DNA of 64,000 nucleotides from Dipteris shenzhenensis (taxonomy: Eukaryota > Polypodiophyta > Polypodiopsida > Gleicheniales), in the NCBI GenBank assembly GCA_047967505.1, contig CM106538.1. The stretch is one strand, 5' to 3'. Position numbers and translations under genes: made by a program. The notes under the pieces were generated by a model. The model made no database searches, was not told the origin of the DNA, and saw nothing but the letters and a program-made list of their open reading frames with translations. This document shows positions 43,171 to 54,488 of this stretch, one piece after another (position 1 is the stretch's first letter; each line of letters starts with the position of its first letter).

Positions 43171-45806
43171 ATGGCATCACCTGTATTCAATCGAGATCAC
43201 ATCATCATCTTGTATGATGACAAAAACAATCCCGTGGCTCACGCACACATTTGTCAGGCGCTTGAGTTAGAAAGCATTTGATTCGACGATGTTGGTGTCA
43301 TCATTTCGAACATGTATGAGAAGGCCCCACTGAAAGAAATCAAGAAGGATGGGGCTGAATTGGACATTACTCGTGTGGCCTTGAATAAGGGGTGATCTCT
43401 TCTATCATGTTCTTCTTCCTTTACATCAGCTTAGAGTAGGCTTTGTTGGAATTTCATGAATCCATTTTACCATTTTTTGTAAATAGAGCCTTGAGGTTAT
43501 AGCCCAGCCTGCCAATGATGAGGACATGCCTCTGATGGGGGGTACAACTTCTGCGAGAGGAAGACTGCATGTCCTAGGGGTGCTACTTTGATGCAATGGG
43601 GAGGTAGATGAACAAGAACAATTTGGTTTGATCCCTCAGACGTGCAGGCTCTTATTAGGGCATCATCAATTGGAGGCTTGTCCTCGAAACTCCATGGACT
43701 CTTGGCGACATCTGCTCGCCGGTGCTTCTATGCGAGATTCCAAGGGACAAAGGAAAGAGAGTTCAATCGAAGAAGAGGAGGAGGAGGAAAATGAGGATAG
43801 TTCCTCCGGCAAGTGTAGCAAAAGTGTGAGCACACCCTCTTCTTGAGGGCGACATGAAAAAGGTAGAGGTCGATGTGCACCAAAGCGATCGGCTAGAGAG
43901 AAGTCCAAGGATGATGACAAGGAGGGTGTGCTTGGGGAGGCAGCACTGAACATCTCCTGCAGCAAGACAATCATGCAGGAGTGCATCGAGGACCAGCTAC
44001 AATCATTCATTGTGAGTAGTTTGTTCTTTTTAAGGTCTATAATCTCAAGGCATGGAGTGAGAATGAATGTTTGGGCTAAATTTAAAAAAATCCTTTATAG
44101 GTGGAAAAAAATATCCCTCTGCCCCCGATCCCCTTGTGTCAATTACTCCCAATGCCCACTATCTGCCAGATCACATCGCACACCCAAGAGATGCAAGAAA
44201 CATTCTTCTTAAGTGGGTACTTATCAGGTTTGGGTTTCTTCATCATGTCCATCGCCACACCAAAGATGCAAAAGAGAGATGTGGACAAGGATGTGAAAAG
44301 GGAGTGGAATGCGCACTGGCTCCAGAAGCACAAATAATTCAAGGAAGAAATTAGGAACATAAAGTGGGTGTTCTCTTGGCCAAAATTCCTTATTTCACAT
44401 TTGGGATGGGAACCATCGCCACACAGGGTGGATGATCGAGATAAGGACATGTAAGTATTGTAGTCCATTGATTTGGGTGATTCAATATTAGTAGCCACGT
44501 TTCATTTGTTTTCAACTCATGAATTCTTTTTTTTCTTTTGAGTGGCATCCTTTCCTAATGACAAGTGCCAGCATATATGCATCCAATGTTGTTTAATGGA
44601 GGTGCCCTCAGAAGGTAAAGGAGAGTTGTTATTTACATTATCAAGGATTAGCAGGTGAGTTCGATGATTCCATATGAACACATTGTGTCTTTAGCTGCCT
44701 CACCCTCATTGAAGGATTGCTTAATATCTTGCTTTTGATGCCACGTTAGCGTAGAAGGGGGTTGTCACCACTTTTTTGGACCTCATTTACAAGGCAAGAG
44801 TGTTGGGTACTACATCGGATGTGGCAATCCACCAAAGATTGTCAACCAAGTAGAAAGAGTGGTTGGATGCCCATAGGAAGAAGGCAGCTAAGAAAGAGCA
44901 TTCGTACCAAAACTCTCTTCTAATCATTGCACTGGTGATGTGGAAGGTAAGGATCAATAACAGGACACTTTTCCCTTTCCTTGTCTTGTTTTTGTAATAT
45001 GTTTGATGACAAGGCAACAAATGCATGTGCAGAACACATATGACAAACACTTTCTCCCATTCATACATAGCCACAGCGAGTTGTCGGATGTTGAGTTTCG
45101 AAAGAAATGGAGCGAAGCATACTATAGTGTGAACGACAAGATCTTGAAGCATATGCATCGACTCCTAAAGTTGTCAAACCCTACACTAGGGGCAAGATGG
45201 TACAAATAAGTGAATTATGGGGATTAAATGTGGAAAGACAATGATTGTGTACGAAGTGATTGTTTATTGAAACCACTTTTGGTTTGTAGGATTGTCACCA
45301 CGCTGGACTGGGGGATGAAGCCCTCGAGGACAATCAACGAGGAGAGGTTGTATAGCCTCACAATGTCAAGGTTGATTGAGGATGATAAAGTAAGTTATGT
45401 GGAAGCTTTGGCAAGTGCAACAAGGGGATGTGTGTCATGATGGGCATTCTTGAGCATATGCTTTAGCACACCCTAAACCCACGATGAATAGGCTGCTTTG
45501 CCTTTGAATCATGTTGTCATTGCTCAATTGATGAACACTTGTTTTGGGTGCTTTTTTGTAGATGGAAGTGTTGTTTTCAGGACCTAGCTGAGGCTGGAGG
45601 CACTATGGTCCAAAATTCATGAAGCTAGACTCCACATTTTATGGTGCTAGAGAAATTTCTACTCAATTGAGTGCGATGAGAATAAGTTCTTTAGACACAT
45701 ATAGGAAACTAAACACAGGGAGCACCTCTTCATGCATGTCCACAAAAATTTCAAGCCCAGTACTGCCTTGATGTCCCAAGAAGGGGCAAAACTTGCAAGC
45801 TGGAGG
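43171..45806 (+). pseudogene. Intron-rich gene remnant, unknown product
   Basis: At least seven exon-like blocks with plausible splice sites line up. Block 1 starts MASPVFNRDHIIILYDDKN (43171) and has one stop. Block 2 (from 43492) reads SLEVIAQPANDEDMP. Block 3 is acidic (EEEEEENEDSSS), then CSKTIMQECIEDQLQSFI with donor at 44011. Block 4 (44101-44450) reads VEKNIPLPPIPLCQ and later WVFSWPKFLISHLGW with donor GTAAGTATTG. Block 5 ends LLIIALVMWK at 44947. Block 6 (45032-45200) reads NTYDKHFLPFIHSHSELSD. Blocks 7 and 8 follow (VTTLDWGMKPSRTINEERL; IECDENKFFRHI). Four or more in-frame stops show decay. I do not recognise the protein. Confidence 0.45.
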
Positions 45807-48184
45807 TAGGTGTATCGGTATGCTTTGATGGCACATGTTTTTTTATGAGATGTATTTGTTTTCATTGGCTATTCTCCCTTAAAGGAACATTGGTTTTAAG
45901 TGGGAGGTTGTGGGGGTTAAAGGTCACTGTGCCTTTTAACCTCAACTATGTAGAATTCTGGTGAATTCTCAAATACCTAAATATATGGATGACATAGAAG
46001 ATTAGGGTGTTTTGCACCCACCAAAACTTGTGTGGATCTCTTGTGGCTCTCCCTCACTCTCACCCTCTTCTGTTCCACTTCTGTTGAGAGCACTCTCATC
46101 CACCTCAAACTGCTTGCCCTTGAAAATAATGGCTACCTCATTGTGGGTTTATCTAAGTGGAGATTCCATCAATCTTTTGTTTTTGAGTTTCTATCTATTG
46201 TAGTTCCTTCTCACAATTCATAGGATTCTTCTTGTAAGGAATAGAGGAGCCTTAATGTCTCCTTCTAGGATTGTATGATCCTTGTCCATGGCCATGACGA
46301 TCCATGGAGCTGTTTAATTTTGTTACATAGGGAGAGTCCTTTTGGACTCATAGAGGAAATGAAAGTTGTGGGTGAGGAAGCCAAGACCCTAGACGTCATG
46401 GACAAGATGAGCATAATCCAGTAGAGATGGGAAGAAAAGTCCAAGCCATTATGAAAGCATGAGGTTGAGACTTCAACTTGATGTAGCACATCGAGTTGAA
46501 GGATCACTTTACTCAAAAGTTTATTCACATCAAGAACAAGGCCTTTGAAAACATTTCAAAAACAAGCTCAATGTACTTAAAAATATATTTGTGCCAAGAG
46601 AACTTGAAGATCAAGGTCTTTAAAAAATTTCAAGAACAAGATTGGAATGCTTAAAAAGTACCAATGTTTGCAATAACTTTTCAACAAGACCAAGCATCCA
46701 AATGCCTAATTGGAACTCAATGTTTGACTTTGAATCAAATGCTCAAAGTAGATAGTGGACATATATCATCAACTTGAACCTCAAACTCAATGCCCTACAT
46801 TGAATTCAAGGTTCAATTTGGTATATACACATTGAAATTGAACCTTGAACTTAAGGGTCAATGCAAGCTTGGGTATAGCCAATTTTTGTGAGGTTTGGGT
46901 CATTTATCGTATATAGGTAACTTGCTCAACCCAAAACTTGTGCATTTTCCAAAAAAATGGTTTCTGATAAATTGTACACATTCAAAACTTGAATATGAGA
47001 CAAATTAATATGAAATTAGCATTTAATGAGATCATTAAGTCATTACAGGTGCTACATCATAGATGAAACATGTATCCTAAACAGTATAGGACACATTAAT
47101 TTATTCAAAAACTTGTTCTTCATATACATAGACCATGTAATTATTCATCAAAAGCAAAATATTTGAGCCTCCCCTACACCAAGAGAGCACCTAATTGAGG
47201 ATATTTGTGTATGGTATAAGGGGCCTCTAGTGTCGTGTTGAAATTATGCACACCCATTCGAGGGCACACTCCACAAATTTGCACACTCCATAAATTTTTC
47301 TTGATTTGTTGAAAAGTAAAAAGGATCAAAGAAATGGAATCCAAACTTATGGGACTAGTGCATGCTGATCTTAAACATTCAAATTTGACCATATTTGTGT
47401 CTTGATTCACCCTAGAATGGATCAATTAGAAACTAATCAACTCATGCATGTCCAAAGACCTTTAAATAAAACCAACTCAATTTACAAAGTTTCCATGTGC
47501 TTTCTTGATGTAAGGCCCATAAGCATGTCAAAGGTCATTGCATTTAATAATCCATAACATCAAACAAGCTAGCATGCCCTTTGGCCTATTCTTTTTTAAA
47601 AATTTTAGGCACATTGCACTTACTTTGAGAGGAAAATAATATATCCAATTTACTTACATGTACCAACAAAAGGGGAAACCATTGTGCCTAAAACTTCACA
47701 TCTCCTACATGGGATTTTGAACCATCATGCCTCTCGCTCTGGCAAATATTGAATATGTTACATGTAAAGTTGCATCTCACTTCAATCTACTACAAGGTAG
47801 TGTACCTCCTTCTAGCAAACACATTTGTTTGGCATTATCTCCTTGATTTATTCAAATAAGTGAGACACATCGTCTTACTTTTTTTCTCACTTTACAAGCT
47901 ATTTGGTCTCTACTCTAGTGGTTCATTGCTCATTGTGGCAAGATGCATCTCGTCATGGCTTGCAAGTGGACCAAGGACAGGCTACAAGATAGGACAAATG
48001 AAAAGCTTGGTTAGGGAACAAGGAGCAAATTGTGAGGCAAGGAAAGAAATGGCACAATATTGATGGAGCAGGTACAGTTTTGGAGTTCTATTTAAAACCT
48101 AATGAACACACTTGCAAGTTTGACTCCAAAGAGAGTGAGTGTAGCAACAAAACAATGAAAAAGGAACAATACATGGTGGAATTG
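45807..48184. other. No recognisable gene
   Basis: AT-rich DNA. GAAGATCAAGGTCTTTAAAA and AAGAACAAG words recur at 46520-46680, and TCAA/CTTGAA-rich near-repeats at 46720-46870. No protein domain or RNA gene was seen. Confidence 0.5.
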
Positions 48185-48960
48185 AACTCCCCTCCACCCC
48201 CCCATCCCCCCTTCCCCCCTGCCCCCCTTCCCCCTCCCCCCCGCCCCCTGCTGGTGGCTGCGGCCGCCAGCCCCCCCCTTCCCCCCCGCCCCCTTCCCCT
48301 GCTGGCGGCCAGCCCCCCCCTTCCCCCCTTCCCCCCTTCCCCCCCTCCATGGCTAGCCCCCCCTCCCCCCTTCCCCCTGCTGGCGGCCGAGGCTGCAAGC
48401 CCCCCCCCCTACCCCCCCTCTTGCTAGCCAGCCCCCCCCCTTCCCCCCTGTCCCCCTTCCCCCCCTCCATGGCCAGCCCCCCCTCCCCCCTTCCCCCTGC
48501 TGGTGGCCGCGGCCGCCAGCTCCCCCCCCTTCCCCCCCTCCCACCAGCCCCCCCCTTCCCCCCCGCCCCCCTTCCCCCCCTCCACGGCCACAGCCCCCCC
48601 TCCCCCCTTCCCCCTGCTAGCGGCCGTGACCGCCAGCCCCCCCCTTCCCCCCCTCCCGCCAGCCCCCCCCCTTCCCCCCCTCCAGGGGGTCTGGCGGCTG
48701 TGGCCGCCAGCCCTCGCCCCCCCTTCCCCCCCGCTCCCCTTCCCCCTGCTGGTGGCCGCGGCTGCCAGCCCCCCCCTTCCTCCCCTCCCCCCTCTCCCCC
48801 CTCGCCAGCCCCCCCCCCCCCTTTCCTCCCCTGCCCCCCTTTCCCCCCTCCAGGGGGGGTGGTGACTGCGGCCCCCCCTTCCCCTTCCCCTTCCCCCCCT
48901 CCAGGGGAGGCTGCCCCAGCCCCCCCCTTCCCCCCTCCTTTCCCCCCTCGACCCCGCCCC
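48185..48960. repeat. C-rich minisatellite with GGCCGCGGCCGCC palindromes
   Basis: About 775 bases consist of runs of four to twelve C separated by TT or T, punctuated every 60-110 bases by a GC palindrome of the form GCTGGTGGCCGCGGCCGCCA. The minus strand is therefore G-runs with AA spacers, a dense G-quadruplex candidate. Both strands have long accidental ORFs (48099-49061 minus, 48349-49086 plus) of Gly/Arg/Glu-rich or Pro-rich composition; neither looks like a real protein. Confidence 0.9.
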
Positions 48961-49064
48961 CGCCTCTCCCTCCCCTCCTCCCTTCCCTCCCGCCCCTCCA
49001 TCCTCTCGTTCTCCTCCTTTCCTGGCAGGAACCTTTCTCTCTCTAGTTCCTCTCTCTTCAAATT

Positions 49065-49800
49065 AAAAAAAAAAAAATCTAGATAAAGAATTAATCAAAA
49101 TTTTTAAAAAAAATCTAGATAAAGAATTAAGTTTGCTCTTTCTTGCTTTCTTGCTCTTCCTTGCTTTCTTGATCGTCCTTGCTTTCTTGCTTCAATGAAT
49201 GAAATGAGGGGAGAATGAATGAAGAAGGAAGACTATATATAAGAAAAAAGGTTTTCCTCCTCCTCTCCTATTGGCTTTCCATTCCTCCCCTCTCTCCTAT
49301 TGGCTTTTCATTTATGCCCTCTCCCATTGGCTCCCATTACTCCCCCTCTCCCATTGGACCCCCATCCCTCATCCCAATCTTCCATTAGCCCTCCCCCCAT
49401 CCATTTCTTCTTCCTCCCCCATTGCCACCACTCCCATCCCACATTTCCACCACGTCCCATACTCCTCCCATTTCCCAAAATCCCATATTTCCCCATCTCA
49501 CCCTCCTCTTTTTCATTCCCTATTAACTCCCCTCACTCATTTCACTCCCTTATTATCCTACTCCCCTATTGCCTTCCCCTCTCCCATTCCATTCTTCCCT
49601 CCCCACTCTCACTTCCACTTCCCATTACTCACTTGCCATTTGAAAACTATTAATATATTATCATACTATTTTTTATACTTATTATCATACACCCCTATTA
49701 CTTCCCTCTCCCATTCCACTCCTCCCTCCTCACTCCCACTTCCACTTCCCATTACTCACTTGCTATACACATTTGCAAACTATTAATATATTATTATATG
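49065..49800. repeat. Small repeats, CCCATTGG-rich tract
   Basis: AAAAATCTAGATAAAGAATTAA occurs at 49072 and 49112. CTTTCTTGCTCTTCCTTG-like words repeat at 49135-49195. CTCTCCCATTGGC or a close variant occurs about six times at 49260-49390, each holding a CCAAT box on the complementary strand. ACTTCCCATTACTCACTTGC followed by AACTATTAATATATTAT is duplicated at about 49620 and 49745. This could be part of an LTR promoter, but no element was defined. Confidence 0.65.
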
Positions 49801-50039
49801 ATTTTTTATACTATTTGCAAACTTACATGTGGGCAAAATCACAGGTGTCAAAGCGATCCTATTGTGGTCATACAACAACTGTGCTTTTATTCAAGGGCGT
49901 ATTTATCCTCATCAACAAGCTTATTTTTTCAAGGTATGAAGTGCATAATTTGTGCACTAGGTGTTTACTTTGTTGTATCAAAATTGTTTGCCACACACAC
50001 ACACATATACACATAACGAGAATTTTCTAATATTATCGC

Positions 50040-53000
50040 ATCTACATTTCTCCGATGGGCACAAAACTTTGTACACGCCTCAACCTAGTCTTATTGACTT
50101 GCATACAAAGTGATGCACCCATCCCATAAGTACTTGTTCGGATAACAAACCTCCAAACGTATTTTATGACGATTGTGCATAACACTAGGAACAAAATGAT
50201 GTATAATGTGAGATCGACTATGCAAAGCATATCCAATGGACACAAGACTTTGCACGTTCCTCAACCTGGACAGTATTAACTTGTGTGCAAAGTGGCATCC
50301 CCATCCGATAAGTACTTGTTTGAAAAATACACCTACAAAGGATATCCGATGGGCACAACACTTTTCGTACGCCTCAACCTAGGTGGCATTGGAATGTTCT
50401 CAAAGAGACACACCCATCCGATAAGTACTTGGTTAGATAACACACCTAAGGGCGTGTTTCTTACGGATGTGCATATCACTCAGGAAAAAATGGTGTATAA
50501 TGCGTGATCGACCATGCAAAGCGTATCCGATGGTGACAATACATTGCATGCACCTCAAGGTAGTTGAAACGGACTTGCGTGCAAAGTGGAGCCCCCATCC
50601 GATAAGTACTTGTTTGAATAACACACCTAAGACCGTGTTTTTTCATGGTTGTGTGTGACACTAAGGCAAAAACGGTGTTTTATGCTTGATCGACAATGCA
50701 AAGAATATCCGATGGGCACAATACTTTGCACACACCTTCAACTAGTTGGAATTGACTTACATGCAAAGTGGCACGCCCATCCCATAAGTGCTTGATCGGA
50801 TAACATACCTAGCAGCATGTTTTTTTACGGATGTGCATGACACTAGAGCAAAAATAGTATTTAATGCTCGATCGACCATGCAAAGGATATCCGATGGGCA
50901 CAACACTTTTCATACACCTCAACCTATGTGGTATTGAAATGTTCTCAATGAGGCACACCCATCCGATAGATACTTGGTCAGATAACACACCTAATGGCGT
51001 GTTTTTTTGCGGATGTCCATATCACTAGGAAAAAAATGATGTATAATGCGTGATCAACCATGCAAAGCATATTCGATGGTGACAATACTTTGCACGCACC
51101 TCAACGTAGTTGAAACGGACTTGCGTGCAAAATGGAGCCCCCATCCGATAAGTACTTATTTGAATAACACACCTACGACTGTGTTTTTATATGGTTGTGC
51201 ATGACACAAAGGCAAAAACGGTGTTTTATGCTTGATCGACAATGCAAAGCATATCCGATGGGCACAATACTTTGCACACACCTTCAATTAGGTGGAATTG
51301 AATTACATGCAAAGTGGCATTCCCATCGCATAAGTACTTGATCGGATAACACACCTAGTAGTGTGTTTTTTTACGGATGTGCATGACAATAAGGCAAAAA
51401 TGGTATTTAATGCTCGATCGACCATGCAAAGCATATCCGATGGGCACAATACTTTTCCTACACCTTAACCTAGGTGGTATTGAAATTTTCTCAAAGAGGC
51501 ACACCCATCCGATAAGTACTTGGTCAGATAACATACCTAAGGGCATGTTTTTTTATGGATGTGCATATCACTACGGGAAAAATGTTGTATAATGCGTAAT
51601 CCACCATGCAGAGCATATCCGATGGTGACAATACTTTGCATGCATCTCAACCTAGTTGAAACGGACTTGCGTGCAAACTAGAGCCCCCATCCGATAAGTA
51701 CTTGTTTGATTAACACACTTAGGGCCGTGTTTTTTCATGGTTGTGCATGACACTAAGGCAAAAACGGTGTTTTATGCTTGATCGACAATGCAAAGCATAT
51801 CCGATGGGCACAATACTTTGCACACACCTTCAAATATGTGGAATTGACTTACATGCAAAGTGGCACTCCCATCCCATAAGTGCTTGATCGGATAGCATAC
51901 CTAGCAGCGTGTTTTTTTACGGATGTGTATGACACTGAGCAAAAATAGTACTTAATGCTCGATCGACCATGCAAAGGATATCCGATGGGCACAACACTTT
52001 TCGTAGTTGAAACAGACTTGTGTGCAAAGTGAAGCCCCCATCCGATAAGTACTTGTTTGATTAACACACCTAGGACCATGTTTTTTCATGGTTGTGCATG
52101 ACACTAAGGAAAAAACATTGTTTTATGTTTGATCGACAATGCAAAGCATATCCGATGGGCACAATACTTTGCACACACCTTCAACTAGGTGGAATTGACT
52201 TACATGCAAAGTGGCACACCCATCCCATAAGTGCTTGATCGGATAATATACCTAGCAACGTGTTTTTTTACGGATGTGCATGACACGAGCAAAAATAGTA
52301 TTTAATGCTCGATCGACCATGCAAAGGATATCCGATGGGCACAACACTTTTCGTACGCCTCAACCTAGGTGGTATTGAAATGTTCTCAAAGAGGCACACC
52401 TATCCGATAAGTACTTGGTCAGATAACACACCTAAGGGCGTGTTTTTTTGCGGATGTGCATATCACTAGAGAAAAAATGGTGTATAAGGCGTGATCGACT
52501 ATGCAAAGCATATCCGATGGTGACAATACTTTGCACCCACCTCAATGTAGTTGAAAGGGACTTGTGTGCAAAATGGAGCCCCCATCCAATAAGTACTTGT
52601 TTGAATAACACACCTAAGACCGTGTTTTTTCATGGTTGTGCATGACACTAAGGCAAAAACAGTGTTTTATGCTTGATCGACAATGCAAAGCATATCTGAT
52701 GGGCACAATAATTTGCACACACCTTCAACTAGGTGGAATTGACTTACATGCAAAGTGGCACGCCCATCCCATAAGTGCTTGATCGGATAGCATACCTAGC
52801 AGCGTGTTTTTTTATGGATGTGCATGACACTAGAGCAAAAATAGTATTTAATGCTCGATCGACCATGCAAAGGATATCCGATGGGCACAACACTTTTCGT
52901 AGTTGAATTAGACTTGCGTGCAAAGTGGAGCCCCCATCTGATAAGTACTTGTTTGATTAACACACCTAGGACCGTGTTTTTTCATGATTGTGCATGACAC

Positions 53001-54365
53001 TAAGGAAAAAACGTTGTTTTATGCTTGATCGACAATGCAAACCATATCCGATGGGCACAATACTTTGCACACACCTTCAACTAGATGCAATTGACTTACA
53101 TGCAAAGTGGCACTCCCATCCCATAAGTGCTTGATCGGATAACATACCTAGCAGCTTGTTTTTTTACGGATGTGCATGACACTAGAGCAAAAATAGTATT
53201 TATTGCTCGATCGATCATGCAAAGGATATCCGATGGGCACAACACTTTTCTTATGCCTCAACCTAGGTGGTATTGGAATGTTCTCAAAGAGGCACACCAT
53301 CCGATAAGTACTTGGTCAGATAACACACCTAAGGGCGTGTTTTTTTGTGGATGTGCATATCACTCGGGAAAAAATGGTGTATAATGCATGATCGACCATG
53401 CAAAGCACATCCGATGGTGACAATACTTTGCATGCACCTCAACGTAGTTGAAAGGGACTTGCGTGCAAAGTGGAGCCCCCATCTGATAAGTACTTGTTTG
53501 AATAACACACCTAGGGCTGTGTTTTTATATGGTTGTGCATGACACTAAGGCAAAAACGGTGTTTTATGCTTGATCCACAATGAAAAGCATATCCGATGGG
53601 CACAATACTTTGCACACACCTTCAACCAGGTGGAATTGACTTACATGCAAAGTGGCATTCCCATCGCATAAGTACTTGATTAGATAACACACCTAGTAGC
53701 GTGTTTTTTTAACGGATGTGCATGACACGAGCAAAAATAGTATTTAATGCTCGATCGACCATGCAAAGCATATCCGATGGGAACAATACTTTTTGTACGC
53801 CTTAACCTAGGTGGTATTGAAATTTTGTCAAAGAGGCACACCCATCCAATAAGTACAAGTGGTCAGATAACATACCTAAGGGCGTGTTTTTGTGCAGATG
53901 TGCATATCACTACGGGAAGAACGTTGTATAATGCATAATCGACCATGCAAAGCATATCCCATGGTGACAATACTTTGCACGCATCTCAACCTAGTTGAAA
54001 CGGACTTGCGTGAAAAGTGGAGCCCCCATCCAATAAGTACTTCTTTGATTAACACACTTAGGGCCGTGTTTTTTCATGGTTGTGCATGACACTAAGGCAA
54101 AAACGGTGTTTTATGCTTGATCGACAATGGAAAGCATATCCGATGGGCACAATACTTTGCACACACCTTCAACTAGGTGGAATTGACTTACATGCAAAGT
54201 GGCACACCCATCCCATAAGTGCTTGATTGGATAACATACCTAGTAGGCTCGTGTTTTTTTACGGATGTGCATGACACTAGAGCAAAATTAGTATTTAATG
54301 CTCGATCGACCATGCAAAGGATAACTTGGCATGTCCATCTGATGAGTACTTGATCGGATAACTTC
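50040..54365 (+). repeat. Satellite array, ~181-bp monomers in ~543-bp higher-order units
   Basis: About 24 monomers of roughly 181 bp follow each other. Three types alternate: A (TTGTGCATGACAC, TGCTTGATCGACAATGC), B (ACGGATGTGCATGACAC, TGCTCGATCGACCATGC) and C (GATGTGCATATCAC, AATGCGTGATCGACCATGC, GGAGCCCCCATCCG). A starts lie near 50645, 51190, 51732, 52087, 52632, 52986, 53528 and 54075. Spacings are mostly 541-547 (ABC), with two of about 355 (AB). Each monomer ends in a run of T (GTGTTTTTTT). The leftmost monomers are diverged, as expected at an array edge. Confidence 0.95.
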
Positions 54366-54488
54366 TCCCACCAATAAATTAAGTACTAATTAAAAATTAT
54401 AATAAATGAGCAGATTATTAAAAAGAGACTAATATTTATGTAATTATTGCTACTGCAGCTTGCTTATGAAGGACTCTCACAAAGGAGA

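Noticed and set aside
48099-49086. Overlapping long ORFs of 320 (minus) and 245 (plus) codons
   Set aside because: Both are by-products of a C-rich low-complexity repeat; composition follows the repeat unit and no domain is present.
50283-54089. Many 60-85-codon ORFs in the satellite
   Set aside because: They recur with the satellite period on both strands and reflect repeated sequence, not genes.
50040-54365. Evenly spaced repeats as a CRISPR array
   Set aside because: Units are contiguous ~181-bp satellite monomers with no unique spacers, in plant nuclear DNA.
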